Positions 12,041 through 24,142 of a stretch of 64,000 bases of DNA are shown piece by piece. The stretch is from Tubiluchus corallicola (lineage: Eukaryota > Priapulida > Priapulimorpha > Priapulimorphida > Tubiluchidae). The DNA lies in the NCBI GenBank assembly GCA_030141605.1, contig JAQGDQ010000239.1, positions 186,001-250,000 on the forward strand, in the 5' to 3' direction. The notes below the pieces were generated by a model. The model was not told the origin of the DNA. It searched no databases and saw only the letters and a list, made by a program, of their open reading frames with translations. The position numbers were made by a program, and so were the translations under genes. Within the stretch, counting starts at the first letter, position 1. Every line of letters starts with the position of its first letter.

Positions 12041-15000
12041 ATTTGTAGTCTGACAGGAATGGGTGTTGCATGGTTGCGGTGGGACCCTTCTTAGCTCTTG
12101 GGCCTGAGAACAAAGTACCGGCTGGACCTTCCTCTCATTCACCCTGGCGGCGTAAGATCGGTAAAGTTTTTAGTCGACTTCATTTAAATTTGTTCAAGCA
12201 AGTCAAATTCTTCCATAGATAAGCATTTTGACATGAGCCATTTCTTCAGTTTTGATTTGCTTTGTGCAACAATAGGCCATAAGTTTCATTCTGGCTTCCC
12301 ACAACCTCATTGAGTGACTCATCTATTGGGCAACATCCTGCTTGAAATTTCTTGTGTCCTATTTATTCGGAGAGTATTATGTAGCCTCTGCTGTCAATAT
12401 TCCCCGAACTGATTACTCTCCAAATATAGGCCAATGAACCTAGAGAGGAAATAAGCATATCGACCCCGTTGCAACGTGTCACAATGAATAGCAAATTACT
12501 AATGTTGATATAAGCAGGAAAACAGGTTTCGAAATACGATCTGTAACATTTGGCTTCATAAACAAGCATAAGCGCATGAATGAATAGCGGAGCTTCCCGC
12601 ATTGCTTTGTTTTCGTACACTGTTTTTACCTATATGTAATTGCTGGCAATTTCTCAACTAGTCTGGTGGGTGTACTTCGCTACCAGGCAAGATAAAATAT
12701 CAAGGAGTGAAATCCAAGACACATCACAACGAAAAAAGATCGTCATAGCGTGACACTATGCTACCAATCATGCAAATTAGTTTAAAAGGTGTTGAAAATC
12801 GCTTTGCAAAAAAGCCTAAATTATAATACCTGATGGTGAGTGTAAATAAATTAAACTTAGTAACAACAGGTTTAATGAGATTAATGAACCAATGATCATC
12901 TTCGAATTAGCAGTGGGTAAAGTCACCGAGAGAACAGTAAAGCAACAAAAATTAAGATACATTGAGTGCAGATTTTAGCAGATGAAGGGATGAATGAATT
13001 CTAACAGATAATCTGACATAACCGAAATTTATAAGTATAAAAGGAACAGCGTGGATCTCATATACACAGCAGTTTTTTTTATCAAAACAGTCATTAATGC
13101 CCCGCGCACGATATTCTGAATCTGACCTTTAACGTCCTCCTTTAGCAAAGCACAAGGAGATCGTAGAATTTTCAAATAGCCGATAATGAATACCTCGTCT
13201 AGAAGCTTAGTAATTTGGCACGGATTCCGCCAGAATTGATTGTATTTGACGTCAGTTTCGTAGAGGTCAGGCTAACAAACTGGGCTACGTGACAGACTCC
13301 GTGCAGCAAGTAACTTGGCTTCAGCTCTCACAAACAAGTGCAACGCAGGTCAAATCCATAATTAATTGCTGCCCAAGTAAATAATGATTATCGCTAGTAG
13401 CACAATGAACTCAAAGGCTGACTCTACAAATAAATGCCAAGAAGTGCTAAAGGGGTGAGGGCTGACATGGTGAGGGAAAGCCGACTGACATGCAAAGAAA
13501 TGATATTTAAATAGTTGCCGTTTGATTATTATTTTTCGTTACGTCCTACTACATGTGTTATAACTTAACCATGCCCCTAATTGTGGGAACGTGCTAGTAA
13601 AAACTATAAAATAAATAAACAAGTTTTAAAACCATGTTATTAACGTTTAGTTTGTTTACTTTGGGCTGTAACAAATAAAAGTAATGCCATATTATACATT
13701 TCGAGTAGTGTATTTTAAAAGCAATGCCATATTATATACATTTCGAGTAGTACATTTAGTGGTAAATGTAGTTCATACGCTTTCGATGTTTTGTGCTATT
13801 AGCAAAATATTATTCATTATAAGGCACCTAAGTAGTTGACGTATTCTCAAACGGTATTGACTTAAATATCATTTTTTCGCACGTATCTCCAAGCAGCTTC
13901 ATTTTCCATGCAGTTTAGTCACATTAACCCTATACTTATCCAGGCCAAACAACAATGCATTATCAGCATTACTTAAACGCAATTATTTTATATAATATGG
14001 AGGACGCATGTCAATAACCTCAAACAGAATAGACCAATACGGGATTAATTACTTTTGGCAGCTGCTTATTAATGTATGCCGTATGTGAGGATTTGCCGAC
14101 AATGGCTTCTCTTTCCTGCAGGGGCGTTAATAATAGTTCAGCAGGGATTTTTGACCTACTGCGAGTGATAAACATCGACCAGGGTACTTAATACCTCTCA
14201 ATGAATTTATATTTCGTAGTCCTTTGGATTAAAAATGAAGCTAAAACGATGTTATTCAACGATATCATTACATATTAAACTTCCGTTATTCAATAGACTT
14301 CCACCTGCGTTAATTTTTCAACAGTTTTTTTCTCGTTGATACTGGAAAGATGTCACTTGCATGTTTAGAGGCGCATGGCGTAGCATGTAGCGAAACCTAG
14401 GTCTACTAATGCTGGTCGTTAGAAGCTAAATTGTTGTCAAAGAATAATCTTTCTCACACTTGAGACGAGACACTGAATGGACAAAAGATTTATATAAACT
14501 CGTCCTCGTCGAGAGAAATAGCGAATCCAACAAGGCAGATAAAATTGTTCAGCAACACCAACCCATTCGTTAAACGGATCGTTTGTATTCAGGCATGTCC
14601 AGCTTGTTGGTATTCTTTTTTTTCTTGAGAATTGTGAAGCTTTGTGGTAATGCTAGAACTTGTGAATTTTTGTCCTGTGACATCATGATAGCAATTCTGC
14701 ATAAACACTGTCTTTGCGCTCATAATAGCAATTACCAAAATTTAACACCAAATTTGGTAAGCGTGGTTACGCCTAATACCAGAAGGGCTTAATACATAAA
14801 AGTGCTTGAATGGAGTGGCAGGCGTTTTACCACATAATAATCGCATAGAGGCTATTTATCACAGCCAGTCATTATCATCAAAGGTTTGGCCTACATTCCT
14901 ATTGATTGGGGGTTTATGGCCTTGCCGTTGATTGATTGAACCGTGTCATGCACAAACGATTGTAATCAGGTCAAATGAGGAAAATGCACATTAGCGGGAA

Positions 15001-15718
15001 CTGCCCACATATACTAAAGTAATAGCAATAAATCTACATTTGTTACCATTTTGTAACTCCTGGCCTTTAGCAGTTATAGTTTTTTTTTAAATAAGTTCGC
15101 GATGTTGTACAATCTTTGATGCCATAATGGCATATTTTCAACAATGAAACTAACAAACAACAATTATTACTGATCAGTTTAAAACATAAAATTTCAAGAT
15201 ATAAAATCTTGACGTTCAACATACTGTTCTCAAATTCTCCCCAGTAAGAAGACATTGCTAACAGATAGTTTTAGAAAACCTCATGAAGCCTACTTGATAC
15301 AGGATATCAAATAGACAATACAGATAAATTACAACAGGCCACAGATTAGCATCTTACATCTCACGCATAGGCGCGTCTTTCGGCAGCAAAAATTATTAGG
15401 TTAATGATGATGAAGCCAGTATTTACGTCATAACCGGAACGGGGTCATTGGGAGGAAGCCATGGCACGGATGGAATCGATACCAGGGGAAGGACGTTTAC
15501 CCCAATCACACGATTTCCAAGTGCAATGCAACCAAATATTACAAATATGCATAGAGAGCATCACCCTCATTCTATGTACCGAAACGCAGCCCCTAAACAC
15601 TAATGAGATTGGTGTACAGCAGCTACAGATTTAAAAATTTTAAAATTTAAAATTTAAAATAGTTGAATAATACATAGACTTACTGTTGTTTATGAACAAA
15701 TTGAATTCTACTTCTAGA
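12041..15718. other. Non-coding stretch, possibly flanking a hAT relic
   Basis: 12060-12165 is noticeably more GC-rich than its surroundings and lies just upstream of the hAT relic on the minus strand. A short direct repeat (AATGCCATATTATA..CATTTCGAGTAGT) sits at 13682-13755. Around 15420-15530 there is another GC-richer patch of unknown nature. No gene is supported. Confidence 0.45.
13682..13755 (+). repeat. Short direct repeat, two copies of about 33 bp
   Basis: AATGCCATATTATACATTTC at 13683 recurs from 13723 with a 2-bp TA insertion; both copies are followed by GAGTAGT. Confidence 0.8.
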
Positions 15719-15741
15719 CTCTCTCTCTCTCCCTCCTCCCT

Positions 15742-15797
<56 letters not shown>

Positions 15798-15896
15798 ATC
15801 TCTCTCTCGTTATTTGTCTTTCTCCCTCCTTTCTCCGCATCTCTATTTGCTTTATTTGAATTTTCTCCTTCCTGAGCTTCCTTTCTCTTTCTCTTC
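15719..15896 (+). repeat. (CT)n microsatellite in a pyrimidine-rich tract
   Basis: Near-continuous CT dinucleotides from about 15746 to 15790, flanked by CTCCCTCCT-type pyrimidine runs. The complementary strand gives an artefactual Arg/Glu-rich open frame, which is not a gene. Confidence 0.95.
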
Positions 15897-18800
15897 TCCA
15901 TCTCAGTTTGAAAATTTAGTTTTAGAAAAATGTTTTGCACTCGATCATTTTAGTCACCATAATCCGCAGAAAAAATATGTAATCATTAACTTATGATACC
16001 ATAAACTCTTTGCAGTTCATGTCGCGGACGGGGAAATTTGCTGCATCATCATATTTTCCATCTGAAGCCTAATCGTCTAAGTTATTGAACACCTTTTCAA
16101 TTTGCCTGCAGAGTTTAATATTGCACCAACCTAGAGAAACGAGAAGTTCGAGCTTGCAACCTTCAACACTCGCCAAGGACAGCATAAATAGATTTTGTCC
16201 TTGTGGATTTCAACGTTTTCCGTCGGAGACAAATTACCGAACGTTTATTTGAAAAGTCAAACGGAAGAACAGTAACTCGATTCTGTCAGCGATATAATCG
16301 ACGACCAAATTAACACGACCATTTACTTGGCTTCACCTTTACACCTGCTTACAGGAAAATGGGCGAAAACTTTAATGTATAATGTACATAAAATTGTTGA
16401 CCACAAAAGTAATTTTCTCACGTACACTGTTCATCGTTTGCATAGCAAACTGACCATTGAATTTTTTTTTGTTCCATCTCAGGTTTGTTAAAAGCAAATT
16501 TATTTTGTAGTTTTAGTTCTTCTTGAAACGTTGATGGACATTTCAACTCTTGACACCTCAAAATAGGTCGCCCACAGACTCAGTCTAAAAATCGAACCAT
16601 TCAATCTGTGTATTATTTGTATTAGTAAGGTGTCCAATAACTTAGAAGGTTGATTAGACTTAGTCATCAAAATTCATGGAAAAAGGAATGCTAATTCTGC
16701 GCAGTTAATTACTAAGAAATTGTGAAGTCAAACTGACAGTGTTTCTTTAACTTACTATTATATTCACACCTATAAACGACTGAATATTATTATATATAGC
16801 CTAAGTTAGATAAACATTTTTATATTCTTATGATATGCACTGCTAGAAAAATAGTTAAAAACTATCTGAAATTGATGAAAACCTAGTTCTTAGAATAAAA
16901 GAGACGTTGCTTTAGTCTTTCAGAACACGTTGAACTATTATAGTATTGATCCTGCTCTCGTCCTTGCTTCTGTACTCAGACACACAAGCTGTGTCCTTGG
17001 CGGATGCAGCAGCGAGCAAGATTCAGAAAAAAATATTTCAATCGATCCTTGCCGTCGCCGGATTAAAACAGGTTGTTATTCACTCGGTCACTGAGACTTT
17101 CAGCACGGCTAGGTCACTGTGTCTTCTTGACAAGTTCAGAACAGGAATCCAGCATGTTATACAAACGACGTCACATGCAGAGGCCGCGGCTTCACAGTTT
17201 GTTTAACTGTACGAAAATATATCAGCTGCTCTGTTCAGCAAAATGCTCGATGGAATGGGTGCTGAGAGAAAAAGTCTAATCGCTCTAATTTGCGCCTAGT
17301 GTTAATTTTGGGTTAACGTTAATTTAATATTGTTGGACTAAAGTAATTGTTGTGTTAAAAACTATTTGTTTTTTGTTGGATGATGGGTTTGAGGGATCGT
17401 TGCATGGCTCTATGGGTACTTCAAAAGAAAAGACTAGGTACAACCAAATGGGGTTTTCACTGACTGAGCAAACAATGGGTTAAGAAGATAGAGTATTAAG
17501 GAACGGTCGGTTATGAAAATAAAAAAAATAACGAAAGGATCAATGGAGTGAAGAATTCTACTGAAACACATCTGAGCAAAAACAGTAATGAATCGATGCA
17601 TATATATACAAACCCAGGAACTGTCTGCTAGTCGGGGATGTATAAGCAACCAAAGACATATCAGAGAGAAGGGACACCCAGACCAGACGGATGATACTGG
17701 TTTATTTCAGACATTACTTACTTCGCTCATACTCTCTAATTAAGAGCGTTTATGTTTGCTAAAAAATAACAGTTTTTGTAACAAACAGTAAGCTGCCGAT
17801 TAATGCACATCTGCTTTTCTTGAGTACATTGAATTCTGATGTCCATGCAGGCTGATTCATTGTCACTTAGTGTTATCCATTTGTAAATTTAATGTGGTAC
17901 TGGTGATCACTTATAAAGATATCAGTTATCAGTTAAAGCTGAATAACCTGTAACATCCTAGTTCAGTAACCTCTATCAAGCTTGCCATTTAAGTTAAATG
18001 ACATCGTACGATAAAGATGCAGAGGTTGTTGATCTATTACAGTTACGAAAATACATTTCTTTTGTACTGCATGCCTTTTTTAAAATCACCTCAAAGAAGG
18101 CAGCATTGGTAAGACTGGACAGCAAGAAAAAGAAGATACAAAGAAACTGATATTAACTAGAGTAAATGGTAATTTTTTTGTCTCGATAGTCGAAAATCAA
18201 GATTATTGGTTTTGTCGAGAGCATTGAGAAGTGTCTATGTGCTAACCAAGTAGCAACAACGTTCTGAAAGAGATTTCATCGTAGCAGCAGCTGTGGGAAA
18301 ATACAAGTAATACATGAACACACATGAAGTATTTACATGGATCTAGGTTGAATAATTCAACTTTTGCAAAAACGACTACAGTACTTTTTTTAGTTTTTTA
18401 AGTTTTTGCAAAGAATTGTCTTTTTTACAAACTGTCATCAGTATTTAAGCATGTGTGCTCCACGTCGTCACAGGGATAACATTCCAGGATTCTGACCTCT
18501 AAGGGATGACTGGCCTCACTGACGCAGTCACCCAGTACCTAATATGTACGTAACACATGATCCAGTTTCATGTTCATTGACCTCCAGAGAAATCTGGACC
18601 TCCGCCCGCTATGCGCGGTTAGTGAAACATTTACTGCACATTTCCAAGCTGTTTCTTATCCTTGTAGAGGTCAACATAACATTAAGAAAGTTTTAACTGA
18701 ATTCACTATTTGAAATTAGCAAATCACTTTTAGTTTATCATTGCGCTATTTGTATCTAATCACTTGGTGCAATATAATTTAGTTTATTTATGTTTTCGAA

Positions 18801-21800
18801 TTTTGCATTAAAGGATTTTAGGAAGAATAGCAGCCTACGGAGCAGCTTGAACACATTCAGTACTCCCAAAATGACTTTAACTTAAAATATCAAGAAGACT
18901 AAACCCAAGAACGTTGTCTTACATGTTTTTTGTCAAGGTTTAGTGTAAACTGATAGTAAAAACAAGCAATATGCTAACAAAGAGCTGTATATGATATGAC
19001 ATGACCTGAGTTTATTGACAATCAGCCCAAAATCAAGGACGCTAACCAAACCTAAGTGCAAAATAAACAGATTAATCTTGAATAAAATAATAACAGCCCG
19101 AAAGCCTATCAAGAAAAAACATTTCGATAAAAGTTTATTGAGTTCTACACCAAAGTAAAATATTTACTGATACTTGAGTCACTGGTGTTAAGCGTTGGGA
19201 GTAGCTGACTGGAATTTTGCAGTCATCGACCGGCAGTCGTTTATTCGTCTCTTCAAGTAACACATAGAGAAAAAAACAAAATCAGTACTAATATTGAATT
19301 GTTGCTATACATATAGCCAGGCGTATTAATATTTACTGCAACATAACAAATACATTTAGAAAAACAGACCATAGAACACAATGATAAAGGGAAGGTATAT
19401 ATAACATTTTTTCTTGAGATGCGTTGTCATCACACTCCACGCTGCCTTAATACGGTCAAAGGATCAAGTTTTTGTCTAATATGTGACCACATATGTTTAT
19501 ATGAAATATGTACTACATGTACATGCATAGTTCTGGTGGAATTAATTAATCAAAGAAAAAAATTCGTAATTATAGTTTCCCGTAGTAGTTCGATTATATG
19601 AGGTTTCAATTAGTAAAACAATCGTTTAAAAGGAGCGGAAAACTCACCAAGAGCAGAATTTGTTTTTATTCTTGTCAATTTTTTAATGCTGTTAGGTCCT
19701 TTTAGTTGCCAATGATCTGTATAGTAGGCTGTCGGCTCTGTCATGATTCTGATTACAGTTGGCAAAAAGCTCCTGCAAAATAAGAAGCTAAATTGAAATT
19801 TGTGTAGATGTAGCTGCATTTGTTGCCTTTTTCAGTAGGCCGAAAGTCTCTCATTTCACAATCACAATCCCTCAACAATGATTATCATAAATATTAATAA
19901 TTATTAATGACTATATATTATTAATATTTCTGTTTGAAATTTTATTAACCGATTACTCGACATACTGGCAGCCATGAAAATATAAATCACTTTATGCTCA
20001 TTTGATACTCGGTTTCTTGGCATTGGCCTTTTAACTGGTCTAAGAAGACTTTGAGACCAAGAAAACCATCAATACGCCAAAAGATATCAACAATAAATTC
20101 TGCCTCCCATGTATCCACGGCCAAGAGTACGTTCTTTTCAATAGAAAGTTAGTCCTCGATTTGTAATTGAGTAGGAATACAAGCAGCCCGACAAGTCATC
20201 TCTGTTTCTGTAACGATAATATGGGATTAGATAGGCAACAAACTCTGTTACGGAGAAAAAGTTTAATATTAACAAAGATTAACGATCGATAATCAACAAA
20301 AAGTGTCGAAATAGTCAGAAAGCGCCAAAATTTTAAAAATTGTGAGATGTGGGCCCGAAATAAGTTGTAATCCTGTATATCTCGTCGTTTGTAATATCTT
20401 TGTTTGGATAATCCTAGCTGTGTGAATCCAAAAACAAGTATCATCAGAACAGCAAAGCTCAAATGGATGGGTCCTCGACAAACTTAATCAGCAGACAGAG
20501 TCAACGGATAGACTGACTTTTTTGGGCAATGTCTCAGAAAAGAAAAAATATTCAGACAGCATTTTGACACATGTTAAAATGTGCGTTATTATTGTAAAAA
20601 GGACCACCGCCAAGGGACGGTTGATATTATATTATATAAATACTGATCATATGCATGAACATGCGTAAAAATTCCTTTTACAAATAACCGCCGTAAAAAT
20701 AGGTCAGCAGTAACATGGATGAAATTCTGAATGGTTCCACACAAAACAGTAATGTATGACACAGCCGCCATGCAGTGAGGGGGCACCAGATATAAACACT
20801 CAGCATTAGAAAGTTCCATTGCATCAGTCAATTTCGTAGACGATCATTAAACGCAATAAAACATAGATTACTGATCATTACTGAGTTAGGCATTTTCATC
20901 GAGATAAAAAATCTCGTTATAGTAGTGATCATTTATAACAAATGACAATTTATGCATTATGCATATGCATGCGTAAGTTATATAATTGTGATAAACTGGC
21001 AGATGACGTCGACCTATTGAATAGGTGAGAAGGCCAGTTAGCTGTTTTGAGTGTTTTCTGGGTGTTTCAGGTCTTTGTAAACTGAGACGTGTGAGCCGAA
21101 TATTCGCTTACAGACTACAAAATGTTCATAGAAAACAAAATTCATTTACATTTACTCACTACTTTTGATGAAAGAAAATTGCACGCTTTTGCAAAAACCG
21201 GCAAAGCTATCTAGCTTACATCGTTAACGAATGATTACAGAGCTTCAGATTCTAACCAGAGGACCTCTGCAACTAAACCCCCAGCATATCCTTACCGTTT
21301 ATGCTGCCAGAAAGTATTTTTCCTCCAGTAGCTTGAGTTTATTTACAGATGTAGCATTCCAGAATCCAGAAGTTCAATGCCCTTGAACCGGCAGCAGACT
21401 TAGTAGACTCTCACCCGCATGCTGACACACATAATATTTTCTGACCTAATTTAACCAACAACACGCAGTCGGCTATTGGTTGATGGGAAGCCCATGAGCG
21501 CAACTGAGCAGAGTGCTGCCCGGCGGAAGTCATGCCGGAAATAGATAGCAGACGCAGAACGAAAAAATTTTTCTTTGAAAAATCTACCACAATGTTAGAC
21601 ATTGTAGATAATTCTAACTGAAGGCACTTTAGAGTGCCTTTTCACATTCCTGTTTAATTGATGGTGATTTGTGGTTTGAAGTGTATCGGCATAATGATAT
21701 AGTAAAGTGTTTGCACTCACACGTCATCTAAAAAATTGACATCAGATATCATCTAAAAAAAGAATTACTAAACTAATAGCAAACGCGTACGTACTTTTGA

Positions 21801-23161
21801 CATCACCTCAAAATTATCCGCAAACATGAAGTTTAGGTTAATTTTAGACAATGAAATGTGATAGGCTAGGCCTAAATTAACAAACCTAACAACTATTATA
21901 TTATAATCAACAGGCCTTAGAAGGAAGGCGCTGAAAAGTCGTGAGTCAACCATGATTCCAAGCCTTCTTCCTTTAGTATGTTAAATTAACCATTAGCTTA
22001 ATTGTTGATTATATAAACCATTAAGTTTACTTCTCTGATTTATCATAGTTCATCATCTAAAAATCAATTATAGTTCATCATCTAAAAATCAATTATTAAT
22101 CAATTTTGTTACAAAGTTTAGTTCGCTTCTTACTATTCTTTTGATTGCCAAGCATTGCATTCAAAGCAGCATGCTGGCCGTCGATCAGACACCTTACTCC
22201 AAATTAGGGTTTACGATATGCAGTATTGTGTTTAGTGTTCCAGTAACTTTAAGCGTATAATTATAGTTAAATCACTAAAGCAAAAATCTTTACTTTCTTC
22301 TCAACGAATGCACGTACCAGCTTTGCACAGACAAAGTTTGCAGTTAGTGTCTAGCCATCCACTAAAATTATTGTTCAATTAATACAGAAGCAAATATACA
22401 TTCAAACATCAACATGAAAATGAGTGATTAGTTTTTTGAAATGTTTGTATGTAATAGCTACCTTTACTATTACTAATGACATGTACTATTAATCTAATCA
22501 TTGGTTTTAAGACACCAAGTATTATAATACTACTCTTTTTTGCATAGATGGCGCCACGTAGTCTACAACACTGGAATCTTCATTGGTGAATTTAAATTTC
22601 TGAGATAATTTCTTGACATCGTACAATAAATAATAGCTGGAAAATAAACCACGTGAATTTATTTAGCTTTTTTGAACAGCAGTATTGTCAATTAGACAAA
22701 TCTCTCTTATAATACTAGTTTTGTGATTATAGAAAATTAATAGGAAATTTGCATCAATTTTAATTTGAATTGAACTTTTCACAGTACTAAATTTATGGGG
22801 CTTTGTCTCCAGTTAGGCACACATTAAAAGCTTTTATTTAATCAGATCGCAAAATTTGTTGCTCTTTTCTCTACTTTCTGGTAGGTAGTTTCACTCTCCC
22901 TTTTTTGAAATAATTAAATTAAATAAAGTAAATATTAATATTTCGATACATTTTATTAATGCAATAAAAATTATTAACAGTAAGTTCGGGTATTACGTCC
23001 TTATTATTTATTATTCATTTACAACAAAAATAAAACTCTACTATAATGATATAATAGTTTTAAGTACATTTGCAAAATAACAGCAACTTAAAGCAAATTG
23101 GCATTCATTGCAAGCTAGAATGATAGAATCACACAAAAATTAGGCAAAGTTCATCTCAATG
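15897..23161. other. Non-coding stretch
   Basis: More than 7 kb without a supportable gene. An 86-codon open frame at 16946-17206 (+) starts with a hydrophobic leader but has no homologue I recognise. A perfect 25-bp tandem duplication lies at 22045-22094. 21361-21540 and 18470-18620 are GC-richer patches in which I could identify nothing. Confidence 0.5.
22045..22094 (+). repeat. Perfect 25-bp tandem duplication
   Basis: ATAGTTCATCATCTAAAAAT plus CAATT occurs twice head-to-tail without a mismatch. Confidence 0.95.
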
Positions 23162-23167
23162 TTTATT
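23162..23167 (-). promoter_or_regulatory. Candidate polyadenylation signal of RME-8
   Basis: TTTATT on plus reads AATAAA on minus, about 890 nt past the RME-8 stop codon. It is the first canonical hexamer downstream of the stop; an ATTAAA variant lies at about 23235-23240. Assignment is by position only. Confidence 0.4.
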
Positions 23168-24056
23168 GGTATCAATTTTTATGTATCCAAGCATGTGGTA
23201 CTAACATCAATGTGTTCCATACGGTTACACCTCATTTAATGTATTTCAAATATTACACAATTCAATAGATTTAGATTAACATGTTTACAATTAAATAAAA
23301 ACAGTAAATAGAGTACTTAAAAACTTACACTCTGACAGCAAGTACCTTGATTAATTTGAATTTGTAGATATGTTAATATTTTTTCCTTACTCCACGCATT
23401 TTACCAATACATCAACAACTAACCAGCAACTAACCATACTTTTTCTGCTTATAGACTCTTATTTTACATTTTTTATAATGTATTTTAACATAGCAACAAG
23501 CCAACAAGTTGAAAAACAAATTATATGTACATGTATTGGTAGTTCTAGATTTTCCATGCTTCCTTAATTGCAATGATTTTTTTAGCTTGTGACAAAATCT
23601 ATTTACTTTTCACAAAATCCATTATGAAGATAAAGTCACCGGATGGTACAATTTCAACCCTAAAAACTTGTAAACTCGGAATTAGTTAGCGAGAAAAAAT
23701 ATTTGCCTGCTGAAACTGAAAAATGAATTACATCTTGGCAACAAAAACAGAAATACAAATAGCAGAAATCAACAGCAATAAGCACAATATTAAGCAAAAT
23801 TTATAGTATATAACATTACTTGTATGTACAAGGAAAAACTTATTCTCAGCTATTATAAGCTTACACAATTTGTGATCAAGATATTGTCTTATCTTGAAAA
23901 CAATAGAAGATTAAAAAACATCTCATCCAAAAGCTTCCAACATCTTTACCATAAACAATTCTATAAAGTTTGTTATCCAATGAAATTGATAACACAGATC
24001 CAATGCAAGCAAAATTAAGGTGACAGTGACGGCAAAATCAAAGTAAAAGGAGAAGC

Positions 24057-24142
24057 TCACTGTGACTGTGCCGGCATGTCTGGTACAGTGGTTGGCACAC
24101 TTGTACTGCCTTGTGTTAGATATCCAGCAACACCTGGGGCAC
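24057..24142 (-). CDS. DNAJC13: RME-8 terminal exon with stop
   Basis: Completes Gly1118, then [20 protein letters not shown] and DMPAQSQ, ending in TGA at 24057-24059. The repeated GYLT-G-x-PGVAGYLT matches the family end; the last residues differ from vertebrates. Confidence 0.94.

Noticed and set aside
15740-15940. Arg/Glu-repeat open frame on minus
   Set aside because: Reads through the (CT)n microsatellite.
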